From contig JACJXX010000002.1 in NCBI GenBank assembly GCA_020636435.1, positions 3,286,001 through 3,350,000 on the forward strand: 64,000 nt of DNA. The letters are read 5' to 3'. A program made the translations under genes and the position numbers. This document shows, one piece after another, positions 33,804-43,010 of this stretch. Position 1 is the first letter of the stretch; the number at the start of each line of letters is the position of its first letter. The stretch comes from Lewinellaceae bacterium (GTDB lineage: Bacteria > Bacteroidota > Bacteroidia > Chitinophagales > Saprospiraceae). The notes beneath the pieces were generated by a model. The model had not been told where the DNA came from and made no database searches. It saw nothing but the letters and a program-made list of their open reading frames with translations.

Positions 33804-35015
33804 ATGATACCATTACTGGCATGGAGAAACCTTTGGCGCAACCGTCGGCGAACCTTTATTACCGTCGCCTCCATCCTGTTTGCCATTGTCTTTGCAAATA
33901 CAATGGATGCTTTGCTGGTGGGCATTAACAAACAAATGACCGACAGCATGGTGGGTATTTACAGCGGGCACCTGCAGATCCAGCAACAGGATTTTTGGGA
34001 AGACAAGTCCTTGCACAATACCTTCATTCCTTCTGAAAAGGCCACCAGGTTTCTCGATGCCATGCCGGAAGTGAAAGGGTATACAAACCGGTTAGAATCG
34101 GTTGCACTGGCCTCGGCCGAAAACCTTACCAAAGGAGTGCTTGTGGTTGGTATTGAGCCGGAAAAAGAAAAGCGGATAACTGGTTTGGAGGAAAAGATAC
34201 AGGCAGGCAGCTATTTCCACGGCAATCCCGGCGACGCCATCATCGGCAAAGGGCTGGCGGAATACCTAGACATTCAACTGGGCGATACGCTGGTGATGAT
34301 CGGCGAAGGCTATCATGGTGCTAGTGCTGCCGGCAAGTACCACATCTGTGGCATTCTCCGAATGGGGTCGCCGGACCTGGACAACAACCTCGTTTTCCTT
34401 TCCCTGCCCGATGCGCAGTCGTTTTTTGCAGCATACGAAAGGGCCACTTCCATGCCGGTTTTTCTCAAAGGAAACGAATTTCAACAAGAAGCCGCGCAAA
34501 AACTCTCGACGGTGCTTGCGGAGGGCCTTGTTACACAGCCCTGGCAAAAAATGATGCCGATGGTCACGCAGTCGCTCGGCCTGGTGGACGCCATGCGTAT
34601 CATCGTGCTGGTTATGCTGTACTTCCTGATCAGTTTTGGCATCCTCGGCACCATCATCATGATGGCCAATGAGCGGCTGAAGGAATTCAAAGTCCTGCTG
34701 GCAGTTGGCATGCAGAAAAGCAAAATGGCGGGAATGCTGCTCCTGGAGTCTGTGCTGATTGCCCTTATGGGCGCAGCCCTGGGCTTTTTAGTGAGTTACC
34801 CGGCCGTGTCCTATTTGAAAGAGCATCCCATCACCTTCAGGGGTAAGGCGGCAGCAGGCTGGGAAGCCTTCGGCATTGACCCGGTGATGCCCTCGGTAGT
34901 AGATTTTTCCATTTTCATCCTGCACACCTTGATTATCCTGGTGATTGCCATTGTGCTGTCTTTGTATGCCTTGAATAAAATCCGCCGCCTCAAAGTGGTG
35001 ACATCAAAAAGATAA
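33804..35015 (+). CDS. FtsX/LolE-type ABC permease, subunit 1
   Basis: A 403-residue permease with one N-terminal helix (RRRTFITVASILFAIVFAN), a large periplasmic domain (about 45-270) and three C-terminal helices (around 270-400; VMLYFLISFGILGTIIMMANERLKEFKVLLAVGM), the FtsX/MacB layout. The coupling segment NERLKEFKVLLAVGMQ is typical. It starts 1 base after the LolA-like stop. It forms a heterodimer with the next gene product; the neighbouring ATPase powers it. Confidence 0.9.
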   Translation: MIPLLAWRNLWRNRRRTFITVASILFAIVFANTMDALLVGINKQMTDSMVGIYSGHLQIQQQDFWEDKSLHNTFIPSEKATRFLDAMPEVKGYTNRLESVALASAENLTKGVLVVGIEPEKEKRITGLEEKIQAGSYFHGNPGDAIIGKGLAEYLDIQLGDTLVMIGEGYHGASAAGKYHICGILRMGSPDLDNNLVFLSLPDAQSFFAAYERATSMPVFLKGNEFQQEAAQKLSTVLAEGLVTQPWQKMMPMVTQSLGLVDAMRIIVLVMLYFLISFGILGTIIMMANERLKEFKVLLAVGMQKSKMAGMLLLESVLIALMGAALGFLVSYPAVSYLKEHPITFRGKAAAGWEAFGIDPVMPSVVDFSIFILHTLIILVIAIVLSLYALNKIRRLKVVTSKR

Positions 35016-35021
35016 ACAACC

Positions 35022-36251
35022 ATGTGGATACTGTTAAAAATAGCCTGGCGCAATATCTGGCGCAACCCGCCCCGGAGCCTGGTGGTCATCTTTTCGCTGG
35101 TCATCGGCATTTGGGCCACCGTGGTCATTCTGGCAGTATCGGACAGCCTCCATGCTGAGTCGCTTAAAGAAGGCATCGAGTACAAATACGGGCATCTGCA
35201 AATCCATAGCAAGGCTTACAAAAAGCGGCAGGAATTGGGCAATACCATACCCGGTGCGATGGAAATACTGGAGGAAATCCAAAAGGACCCGGAAGTGAAA
35301 GGCGCGACTGCCCGGGTTTTGACAGCGGGTATGATAGCCTCGGCGGGCTATTCTTCCAATGTCGAAATCAGGGCAGTGATGCCGGATGAAGAGGAAAAAA
35401 CGACTCTGCTGAAAGCCCGCCTGACGAGCGGCGAATACATTGATATTGACAAACGCAATCCGATTATTATCGGTGAAAAACTGGCGAAAAAACTAAAAGC
35501 GGGCATTGGAAAAAAGGTAGTCCTCACTTTTGAAAGCCCTTCTGCCGACCTCGTTTCCACTACTTTCAGGGTGGCTGGCACTTTCACTGCAACGCAGGTG
35601 CGGGAAGAAGAAACGATGGCTTTTGTCCGCCTCAACGATTTGACGAGACTGGCAGGCATGGCTGGGCAAGCCAATGAAATTGTAGTAAAACTAAATGACC
35701 CAGGCAAGTTGGGAAGCTACATCGCCGGGCTAAAAAACCGCCTGCCGAAAGCGGAGTTGGTGATAGAAGATTGGCAGCAAGCTGCTCCCGACATGGCGAT
35801 GGTTTCCGATATGATTTTTCAAATGGATATCATCGTGACTACCATCGTGCTTATCGTGCTGGCATTTGGCATCGTCAATACCATGCTCATGGTGGTGTTG
35901 GAACGCTTCAAAGAACTCGGCATCCTGATGGCAGTGGGCATGAACAAGCTGAAGGTTTTTTCTATGATAGTTTTTGAAACCATTCTCCTATCCCTGGCTG
36001 GCGGTGTGGGAGGTATGCTGCTGGGGTTTTTGACCATAAAAGCAGCGTACCGAACGGGCATCAACTTGAGCCTTTTTTCAGAAGGGCTGTCAGGCTGGGG
36101 CTTCCAGGAAGTTGTTTATCCCGAGCTGGAATTCCGGGCCTATGCCATCATCACTATTGCTGTCATTGTCACTGCGGTGCTGGCATCTTTTTATCCGGCT
36201 ATCCGGGCATTGTCCTTGAACCCCTCTGAAGCCATTCGCAAGGAGGTTTAA
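35022..36251 (+). CDS. FtsX/LolE-type ABC permease, subunit 2
   Basis: A 409-residue permease, a relative of subunit 1 by architecture: N-terminal IAWRNIWRNPPRSLVVIFSL, a periplasmic domain, and three C-terminal helices with VLERFKELGILMAVGMNKLK as coupling motif and ALSLNPSEAIRKEV at the end, a signature of LolC/E-type permeases. It begins 6 bases after subunit 1 and the ATPase gene follows 10 bases later. Two different permeases are the LolCE pattern and not MacB homodimers. Confidence 0.9.
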   Translation: MWILLKIAWRNIWRNPPRSLVVIFSLVIGIWATVVILAVSDSLHAESLKEGIEYKYGHLQIHSKAYKKRQELGNTIPGAMEILEEIQKDPEVKGATARVLTAGMIASAGYSSNVEIRAVMPDEEEKTTLLKARLTSGEYIDIDKRNPIIIGEKLAKKLKAGIGKKVVLTFESPSADLVSTTFRVAGTFTATQVREEETMAFVRLNDLTRLAGMAGQANEIVVKLNDPGKLGSYIAGLKNRLPKAELVIEDWQQAAPDMAMVSDMIFQMDIIVTTIVLIVLAFGIVNTMLMVVLERFKELGILMAVGMNKLKVFSMIVFETILLSLAGGVGGMLLGFLTIKAAYRTGINLSLFSEGLSGWGFQEVVYPELEFRAYAIITIAVIVTAVLASFYPAIRALSLNPSEAIRKEV

Positions 36252-36261
36252 TTTTTGAAAA

Positions 36262-36984
36262 ATGAAAGTCATAGAAACTATCAACCTGTCAAAAACATAC
36301 AATCCCGGCACCGTTCCCGTCCATGCGCTGAACGGGGTGGATTTGGAAATCAAGCGGGGTGAATTCACGGCCATTGTAGGCCCTTCTGGTTCCGGCAAAA
36401 CGACTTTGCTCAACATCATCGGAGGCTTGGACAATGCTACTTCCGGTTCGGTCATTATTGAGGGGACTGACATTGCGAAGCTCAAAGGCAGCGGATTGAT
36501 AAGCTTCCGCCTGCATAACATCGGCTTTGTTTTTCAGGCCTATAACCTCATTCCGGTGCTGACGGCGAAAGAAAATGTGGAATTCGTCATGCTGCTGCAA
36601 AACCGCCCGAAAGCCGAGCGGGAAGCAAGAGTAATGAATCTGCTGGAGGCGGTAGGATTAAGGGATAAAACAGATAAGCGCCCGTCAGAACTATCCGGCG
36701 GCCAACAACAGCGGGTGGCGGTAGCCAGGGCTTTGGCTTCCAAGCCCCAATTTGTGCTGGCGGATGAACCGACGGCTAACCTCGACGGCAAGTCTGCCGA
36801 GAACCTACTGGACATCATGCTCCGGCTTAACGAGGAAGAAAACATGACCTTTATTTTTTCTACCCACGATGCCAGAGTCATCCGCCGTGCACGGCGGGTG
36901 GTGACCCTGGAGGATGGTCGTGTTGTAAAGGATGAAGGCATGGTTAAAACAATATTTGGCAAAAAAAAAGCGGAAGGTAACTGA
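36262..36984 (+). CDS. ABC ATPase of the LolD/MacB type
   Basis: A 240-residue ATP-binding subunit. Walker A GPSGSGKTTL (about residue 40), signature SGGQQQRVAVARALA, Walker B FVLADEPTANLD and switch STHDAR are all intact. It ends with a basic helix TIFGKKKAEG. Serves the two permeases above; the set LolA-like, permease, permease, ATPase suggests an export path from inner membrane to periplasm. With Cfa at its head, the operon may respond to envelope stress. Confidence 0.93.
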   Translation: MKVIETINLSKTYNPGTVPVHALNGVDLEIKRGEFTAIVGPSGSGKTTLLNIIGGLDNATSGSVIIEGTDIAKLKGSGLISFRLHNIGFVFQAYNLIPVLTAKENVEFVMLLQNRPKAEREARVMNLLEAVGLRDKTDKRPSELSGGQQQRVAVARALASKPQFVLADEPTANLDGKSAENLLDIMLRLNEEENMTFIFSTHDARVIRRARRVVTLEDGRVVKDEGMVKTIFGKKKAEGN

Positions 36985-37032
36985 GCATTACAATTTTCAA
37001 AAAAAATGTAGAATAACCATCAACCTTTAAAC

Positions 37033-38001
37033 ATGAATAGAAGCGAATTCAAAAATAAAAAGTGCTTTTATGCTTTTATTTCAAAAAGATTGAAAAAGAT
37101 GTTTTACCTGATTTTTTTATTAATCATGCTTGCCTTTGTAGGGGTCGGAATATACGGCTACCTAAACGGAGTAATGGCGCCTCCGTACGACCCGCAAAAA
37201 ATGACCCTTAACTATGAGCGAATAGGCAACGGTTCAAAAAAGATAATACTCTTGCACGGTTTGACCGGCTCGTTGAATTATTGGAAAAGAGGATTAGAAG
37301 AAATTTCAGATTCTTATTCCTTATTGCTAATCGACCTCCTGGGGTTTGGCGGCTCACCAAAACCCAATAGCAAATACGGCCTTGAAGAGCATTTGGGCGC
37401 CATAGAAAAAGCCATAATCAAAGAAGGGTTCGATTCTGGGGGCGCCATTATAGTTGGCCACTCTCTTGGAGCAATTTTGGCCATTGGGCTTGCTGCGAAA
37501 CGGCCGCAATGGTTTCAAGGATTAACTGTGATAGGCCTTCCCGTTTATCAAGGCAAAGAAGCCATCAAGCGGAAGTTTAGCAAGCTCTCTCTTTGGGATG
37601 GCCTTACTGTTGATTCCAGGTATAAGTTCGTTTGTTTTTTCCACCCGCTCTACATGACGGAATGGTTTAGGCCGGAAAACGTTCCGAAGGACGTTTTTAG
37701 AGACGCCGCTAAACATACCTGGGTAAGTTATTACCGCACCCTCGATGAAATCATTTTGAATACAAACCTGACACAATTGGCTTCTCAAATCAAGGATAAG
37801 AAAATACTATTCATACACGGTGAAAAAGATACAGCAGCCCCAATTGAAAATGCGGAAAAATTAGCTTCAGTTTTCACCAACGCAAAATTTGAAAGGCTAC
37901 CTGATGCTGATCATCAGATTTTTCTGGCAGCTCCGGAGAAAGTGTGGTCATTGGCATTTGAATATTTCTGGCCATATCAACTACAAAAGGTTAAAGAATA
38001 A
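37033..38001 (+). CDS. Membrane-anchored alpha/beta hydrolase
   Basis: A 322-residue hydrolase. N-terminal anchor (MFYLIFLLIMLAFVGVGIYGY, about 23-43) then an alpha/beta fold: oxyanion region ILLHGLTGSLNYW, nucleophile elbow VGHSLGA (Ser in HSL), acid in HGEKDTAAP and catalytic His in LPDADHQIF, so the triad is complete. Substrate cannot be read; lipases, esterases and lactonases share these marks. It lies after the ABC exporter with a 48-base gap and before a YceI protein, so a lipid substrate is plausible. Confidence 0.82.
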   Translation: MNRSEFKNKKCFYAFISKRLKKMFYLIFLLIMLAFVGVGIYGYLNGVMAPPYDPQKMTLNYERIGNGSKKIILLHGLTGSLNYWKRGLEEISDSYSLLLIDLLGFGGSPKPNSKYGLEEHLGAIEKAIIKEGFDSGGAIIVGHSLGAILAIGLAAKRPQWFQGLTVIGLPVYQGKEAIKRKFSKLSLWDGLTVDSRYKFVCFFHPLYMTEWFRPENVPKDVFRDAAKHTWVSYYRTLDEIILNTNLTQLASQIKDKKILFIHGEKDTAAPIENAEKLASVFTNAKFERLPDADHQIFLAAPEKVWSLAFEYFWPYQLQKVKE

Positions 38002-38036
38002 CCTATGTACCTGATTACAATAAAAATCGAAAATTT

Positions 38037-38600
38037 ATGAAAACGCTTTTAAGCATTTTAATGACACTTCTTTTACATCATAATGGCTTTTCACAAATCC
38101 AGTTTCACCCGGAAGAAAGCAGGATGTCGGTTAAGGGAACGTCCACCCTTCACGACTGGGAGTCCGTTGTGAAAATGGAAGAGGTGAAAATTGAACTGCA
38201 CATAGAGGATGCTGATCCGTTGTTGCTGGGCCACCTTAGATTAAAAATTCCCGTAAAGTCGATCAAGAGCGGCAATAACATCATGGACAAAAAAACCTAT
38301 AAAGCCCTCAAAGCAGATCAATATCCAACGATAAATTATGAGGTGGCGGTTTTTGATCACAAAGAGGGACAGGTGGCCGCTACGGATGGCAGGCTCAAAG
38401 TTGCGGGCGTGGAAAAAATTATTCCTGTCACAGCAAATTATAGCCGCAAAAATAATGGCCTGCTGACATTCACAGGAACGGTTTCATTTAATATGACTGA
38501 CTTTAAGGTTGACCCCCCAACAGCAATAATGGGGACATTAAAAACAGGAGATGAAATAAGTATTCCTTATACCATAGTTCTTCAATTGATCAATAAATAA
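38037..38600 (+). CDS. YceI-like periplasmic lipid-binding protein
   Basis: A 187-residue exported protein (signal peptide ending near GFSQ). Contains VKGTSTLHDWESVV and later VEKIIPVTANYSRK and LLTFTGTVSFNMTDFKVDPP, the YceI lipocalin-like barrel that binds polyprenyl chains. GTSTLHDW matches the Bacteroidota subfamily. It is followed 9 bases later by an outer-membrane protein. A second YceI-like protein is at 44619, next to the copper oxidase. Confidence 0.85.
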   Translation: MKTLLSILMTLLLHHNGFSQIQFHPEESRMSVKGTSTLHDWESVVKMEEVKIELHIEDADPLLLGHLRLKIPVKSIKSGNNIMDKKTYKALKADQYPTINYEVAVFDHKEGQVAATDGRLKVAGVEKIIPVTANYSRKNNGLLTFTGTVSFNMTDFKVDPPTAIMGTLKTGDEISIPYTIVLQLINK

Positions 38601-38609
38601 ATTACAAGT

Positions 38610-39881
38610 ATGAAAACGATTATTTTTTCATGGCACAGAGCAGGCCTCCTGGCAATGACCCTATTCTTATCAAGCGTTGGGCTTGCGCAACAATCGGATC
38701 TTCAGTATTTCCGGCCTAATAATAAGGACGGGTTGAATGTATTCGAAACTTCTAAAAAGGATACAACCCCTTATTCCGGATTGAAAGTCCGTGTAGGCGG
38801 TGATTTTGCCATCCAGTTTCAGGGGTTATCCCAATCAAACAGCCTTCAGGAAGACACTCTTGTTGACCTGGCTTCAAACATCAACCTTCCAACCGCTAAT
38901 TTAAACCTCGATGTTCAGCTGGCCGATGGTTTTCGTATGCATTTAAGGACCTATTTATCTTCGCGCAACCACAATGAGTCCTGGGTAAAAGGAGGATATA
39001 TCCAACTAGATAAATTGGACTTCATTCATGAGGGGTTTCTGGAAGAATTTATGAACATAGCGACGATCAGGGTTGGCATGGATGAAATAAATTATGGCGA
39101 CACTCACTTCCGGAGGTCCGACAATGCGCGAGCCATTTACAATCCATTCGTAGGCAATTACATTATGGATGCCTTTACTACCGAACCTTTCGTGGAATTG
39201 ACTCTGCAAAAATCCGGGTTTCTGGGAGTGCTGGGTATTACTAACGGGCGGCTGAACCAATCCCCCCTGCCTGGGGATGATGGGATTGCTGTTTATGCCA
39301 AACTGGGCTATGATAAGCAATTAAATGACGATTTGCGCCTTCGCTTAACCGGATCAGTTTACAGCAGCTCTGATAAAAGCACCCGGGACTACCTTTACAA
39401 TGGCGACCGGGCAGGGTCCAGATACTATAATGTGCTGGAAGGGCTTAATGATGCTCGCGTCAGCAATTTTCTACCTCGGTTCAATCCGGGATTTGGCAAC
39501 CAAACAGCTTTTCAAATTAACCCGTTCGTAAAATTTCAAGGATTGGAATTCTTCGGCGTTTTCGAAGTGGCCAGCAATGGCGATGATGCCATCGGAGGCA
39601 GTTTTACTCATCTGGGCGCAGAGGCCATCTACCGGTTCGGGAAAAATGAGCAATTATATGTAGGAGGCAGATATAATACGGTAAGCGGTGAATCTGCCGA
39701 TGCCGCATCAACCATTGATATTAACAGGATAAACCTGGGAGGAGGATGGTACATTACAAAAAATGTACTGGCCAAATTGGAGTATGTTACTTCTCAGTAT
39801 GACGGGGCAGGGTATAAAGGCACCAAGTTTGAAGGAGCTGATTTCAATGGTTTTGTGGCTGAGGCTGTGATTAGCTTTTGA
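38610..39881 (+). CDS. Outer-membrane porin-like barrel protein
   Basis: A 423-residue protein with a signal peptide (ending VGLAQQ) and a long series of alternating amphipathic strands with aromatic ends (LKVRVGGDFAIQFQG, LYVGGRYNTVSG, NVLAKLEYVTSQYD), closing with FVAEAVISF, ending in Phe as expected for a barrel. It resembles phosphate-selective or general porins of Bacteroidota; specificity unknown. It follows the YceI gene closely, so both may be exported together under one control. The AMP phosphorylase gene starts 35 bases after its stop. Confidence 0.75.
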   Translation: MKTIIFSWHRAGLLAMTLFLSSVGLAQQSDLQYFRPNNKDGLNVFETSKKDTTPYSGLKVRVGGDFAIQFQGLSQSNSLQEDTLVDLASNINLPTANLNLDVQLADGFRMHLRTYLSSRNHNESWVKGGYIQLDKLDFIHEGFLEEFMNIATIRVGMDEINYGDTHFRRSDNARAIYNPFVGNYIMDAFTTEPFVELTLQKSGFLGVLGITNGRLNQSPLPGDDGIAVYAKLGYDKQLNDDLRLRLTGSVYSSSDKSTRDYLYNGDRAGSRYYNVLEGLNDARVSNFLPRFNPGFGNQTAFQINPFVKFQGLEFFGVFEVASNGDDAIGGSFTHLGAEAIYRFGKNEQLYVGGRYNTVSGESADAASTIDINRINLGGGWYITKNVLAKLEYVTSQYDGAGYKGTKFEGADFNGFVAEAVISF

Positions 39882-39916
39882 CTGCTGCTAATACTGAGCC
39901 AAATCCTTTCCGGAAA

Positions 39917-41425
39917 ATGAATACCACCAATTCGAACATATTGAAACTAAAGCGCCTGGGCATCGACACCCAACAAGAGTATTTTGCCTACATGCGTTCC
40001 GACTGCCACATCTGCATTTCCGAAGGGTTTGAAGCGCAGGCCCGCATCGAGGCGGCGGCCAATGGAAAGACCATCATTGCTACATTGAATGCCATCCGCG
40101 GAGAGCTGTTGCAGCCGGGCGAAGCCAGCCTTTCCGAAAGTGCCTGGAAAGCTTTAAATGCAAAGGAAGGAGGCCGTATTTCATTCAGCCATTTAAACCC
40201 TGTAGCATCCATGGGCCACGTCCGGGCAAAAATGTATGGAAAGAAGCTTGGCCTGCTGGCTCTCCGTGAAATTATCAGCGATATTGCTGCGGGCAAATAC
40301 GCTAACATTCAGCTGGCAGCCTTTGTCGCTGCCGGCGCCGGCGATCATCTCGATGCTGAGGAAATTACGGGGCTGGCTCAAGCTATGGTGGAAGCAGGAG
40401 AAAAACTGGACTGGGGCCGGGAAATTGTGGTGGACAAACACTGTGTCGGTGGCCTGCCGGGCAACCGCACTACCCCTATCGTTGTGGCCATTGTCGCTGC
40501 GGCCGGCTTAACCATTCCCAAAACGTCTTCCCGCGCCATCACTTCTCCTGCCGGCACAGCGGATACGATGGAGACGATGGCCCCGGTCAATTTGAGCCTG
40601 GATGAAATCCGCCGGGTAGTGAATAAAGAGGGCGGCTGTATTACATGGGGAGGCGCTGTTGCGCTGAGCCCTGCCGACGACCTGATCATCAAAGTTGAAA
40701 AAGCGCTCGATATCGACAGCCCGGGGCAAATGATCGCTTCGGTGCTTTCCAAAAAAGCCGCTGCCGGTTCTACTTTGGTGGCCATTGATATCCCGGTTGG
40801 CAAGACGGCCAAAGTGCGATCCGTAACCGATGCCAGAAAACTGGAGTTCTACTTCAGGAAGGTAGGGCAAGCCATCGGCCTGGCTGTCAAAGTTATAATA
40901 ACAGATGGCTCACAGCCGGTAGGCAGAGGTATTGGGCCGGCTTTGGAGGCTCAGGATGTACTTGCAGTTTTACGGCAGGACAACTCGCGCCCTAAAGACC
41001 TGGAAGAAAGAGCAGCCCTGATCGCAGGCGCCCTGCTGGAAATGGGAGGTAAGGCTGCTCCCGGTGCCGGGCAGGCAGCCGCTTTGAGCCTCTTAAAGAA
41101 TGGCGCCGCCTGGAAAAAATTCAGGGCGATCTGCGAAGCTCAGGGCGGTTTCCGGGAGCCGCGCCCCGGCTCATTGCAGCAGCTTGTTACATCAAAAGAG
41201 GAAGGAACAATAACCGCTATTGACAACCGCCGGCTGGCCATGGCGGCCAAGTTGTCGGGCGCGCCTTCCCGCCCCGGCGCAGGCGTTTTGTTACACTGCA
41301 AAATCGGACAAAAGCTGAGGAAAGGGGAACCGGTGTTTACTCTCTATGCCGAGTCTCCAGGAGAATTGAACTATGCAAAACTGTACCTGGACAAGGAATT
41401 AGGCGAAATGATAAAATTCGGATAG
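39917..41425 (+). CDS. deoA: AMP phosphorylase (thymidine phosphorylase family)
   Basis: A 502-residue enzyme (ATG 39917; the upstream ATG/GTG options add a nonfamily segment). Archaeal-type AMP phosphorylase has about 503 residues with an extra N-terminal domain, matching here, whereas ordinary thymidine phosphorylase is about 440. Landmarks: GHVRAKMYGKKL, DKHCVGGLPGNRTTPI (family: DKHxxGGVPGNxTT), ITSPAGTADTMETM, and ITDGSQPVGRGIGPALEA. It would convert AMP and phosphate into adenine and ribose-1,5-bisphosphate. The PRPP synthetase gene starts directly at its stop. Substrate preference (AMP, CMP, UMP or thymidine) needs testing. Confidence 0.85.
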   Translation: MNTTNSNILKLKRLGIDTQQEYFAYMRSDCHICISEGFEAQARIEAAANGKTIIATLNAIRGELLQPGEASLSESAWKALNAKEGGRISFSHLNPVASMGHVRAKMYGKKLGLLALREIISDIAAGKYANIQLAAFVAAGAGDHLDAEEITGLAQAMVEAGEKLDWGREIVVDKHCVGGLPGNRTTPIVVAIVAAAGLTIPKTSSRAITSPAGTADTMETMAPVNLSLDEIRRVVNKEGGCITWGGAVALSPADDLIIKVEKALDIDSPGQMIASVLSKKAAAGSTLVAIDIPVGKTAKVRSVTDARKLEFYFRKVGQAIGLAVKVIITDGSQPVGRGIGPALEAQDVLAVLRQDNSRPKDLEERAALIAGALLEMGGKAAPGAGQAAALSLLKNGAAWKKFRAICEAQGGFREPRPGSLQQLVTSKEEGTITAIDNRRLAMAAKLSGAPSRPGAGVLLHCKIGQKLRKGEPVFTLYAESPGELNYAKLYLDKELGEMIKFG

Positions 41426-42319
41426 ATGAAAACCATCCTGTTTGCATTGCCGGGCAATGAAGAACTGGCCCGCTTGCTGGCGGAAAGGCTGGGGGCTGAG
41501 CTTGGAGAAGCAGCCTTGCGGCATTTTCCTGACGGAGAGTCCTACGTCCGTATCCTTTCCGATGTGAATGGCAAAAAAGCAGTATTGGCTTGTACCCTCG
41601 ACCGGCCAGACGCCAAGTTGTTGCCCCTGTATTTCTTGTCGAAGGTGGCCAAAAGCCTGGGCGCCGCCTGCACCTGCCTGGTGGCGCCCTATCTGGCATA
41701 TATGCGCCAGGATAAGGTTTTTAAAGAGGGTGAAGGCATTACTTCCAAATACTTTGCCCGCCTGATTTCCGGCTTTGCCGACAGCCTGATAACGGTTGAC
41801 CCGCATTTGCACCGGATCAGCAATTTAGATGCCGTTTACGACATTCCAACGGAAGTAGTGCGTGCAGCCAGCCATATTTCTCACTGGATAAAAGAAAATA
41901 TTCAATCCCCCTTGCTGGTGGGCCCTGATAGTGAAAGCGAACAATGGGTATCGGAAGTTGCAAAGAATGCCAAAGCCCCATTTATTGTTTTGGAAAAGAT
42001 AAGGCGCGGGGACCGAAATGTCGAAGTCTCCATCCCGCAGGTTGAAGCCTATCAAAATCATACGCCTGTGTTGGTGGATGATATTATTTCAACCGCCCGG
42101 ACAATGATCGAGACGGTGGGGCATTTGAGCCAAGCGAAAATGCGGCCGCCTGTTTGCATTGGGGTTCATGCTGTGTTTTCAGGAAATGCCTACCAGGATC
42201 TTTTGGATGCAGGAACGAGCCGGGTAGTTACCTGCAATACCATCCCTCATGAGAGTAATGCGATTGACGTAAGTGGCCTGTACATTGAATTTATTAAAAA
42301 ATTTGAAAAACGGCTCTAA
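41426..42319 (+). CDS. prs: Ribose-phosphate pyrophosphokinase, short form
   Basis: A 297-residue PRPP synthetase making PRPP and AMP from ribose-5-phosphate and ATP (reversible). Motifs: FPDGESYVRI, LVAPYLAYMRQD (family: PY.RQD), VDPHLHR, and PRPP loop VLVDDIISTARTM. It is shorter than the usual 310-320 and lacks the standard GEPISAK stretch, as in archaeal types. Zero-base spacing after AMP phosphorylase suggests a joined pathway between AMP and ribose phosphates. A second, housekeeping copy would be expected elsewhere. Confidence 0.9.
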   Translation: MKTILFALPGNEELARLLAERLGAELGEAALRHFPDGESYVRILSDVNGKKAVLACTLDRPDAKLLPLYFLSKVAKSLGAACTCLVAPYLAYMRQDKVFKEGEGITSKYFARLISGFADSLITVDPHLHRISNLDAVYDIPTEVVRAASHISHWIKENIQSPLLVGPDSESEQWVSEVAKNAKAPFIVLEKIRRGDRNVEVSIPQVEAYQNHTPVLVDDIISTARTMIETVGHLSQAKMRPPVCIGVHAVFSGNAYQDLLDAGTSRVVTCNTIPHESNAIDVSGLYIEFIKKFEKRL

Positions 42320-42326
42320 AAAAAAC

Positions 42327-43010
42327 ATGAAAAATTGGTTCGCCATATTAGCCTGGGCAGTATTCTTCTCCCCATTGCTTTGCTTTACACAAAGTGATGA
42401 AGGGATGTTGATTTCTCAGATTGACGGCAACCGCTATGTCAGGAAGAACTTTGATGAAAATGGAAAGTTGAAAAGTTATCAGTCCATCGAAGTTGGAAGC
42501 CTTAGCACAGGCGTTGAAAAAATTGAAGCCAAATTAACTGTGATCACTTATGACGAAAACGACAACATGAAAGGCGCCTCTCAAACAATAATCAATTGCA
42601 ACCCGGCGGCGAGCCAGGTAATGATGGCTATTTTCCCATTTTCCGGCGGAGCGGCCAATAAATCCCTGAAAATAGAATTGCCTGAAAACGAAAAGTTGTA
42701 TCCCGAAGGGTGGAGGGGCAGAAATGCCTTAGAAGACTTCACCTTCCGGCTCGAATTTGAAGGGGGGGCAGCAGGCTTTTTCGGAACGCAAAGCCGGGTT
42801 TCGTTTACAGAGAGGAAAGTAATCCCGGTGGAAGATGGTTTATTCCGAATTTCTGGAAAGATGGCCTTAAAAGCTTATGTCCTGGGAATAAAAGTATCTG
42901 CCTTCGAGTACAGATATTTTGAAGACATCAAAATGGGAACGGGTATTGTCCGGCAAAAATTCACAGAAGATAACGGGAATTATTTTACTATCGAAATAAA
43001 AAAACAATGA
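42327..43010 (+). CDS. Exported protein of unknown function
   Basis: A 227-residue protein. ATG 42327 (MKNWFAILAWAVFFSPLLCF) gives a signal peptide ending near FTQSD; the earlier start adds nonhelical junk from the end of prs. Mature part is beta-rich (RYVRKNFDENGKLKSYQSIE, AFEYRYFEDIKMGTG) and resembles a DUF3108-like periplasmic protein, though I am not sure of the family. No Cys. Its stop overlaps the next gene (ATGA). Confidence 0.6.
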   Translation: MKNWFAILAWAVFFSPLLCFTQSDEGMLISQIDGNRYVRKNFDENGKLKSYQSIEVGSLSTGVEKIEAKLTVITYDENDNMKGASQTIINCNPAASQVMMAIFPFSGGAANKSLKIELPENEKLYPEGWRGRNALEDFTFRLEFEGGAAGFFGTQSRVSFTERKVIPVEDGLFRISGKMALKAYVLGIKVSAFEYRYFEDIKMGTGIVRQKFTEDNGNYFTIEIKKQ

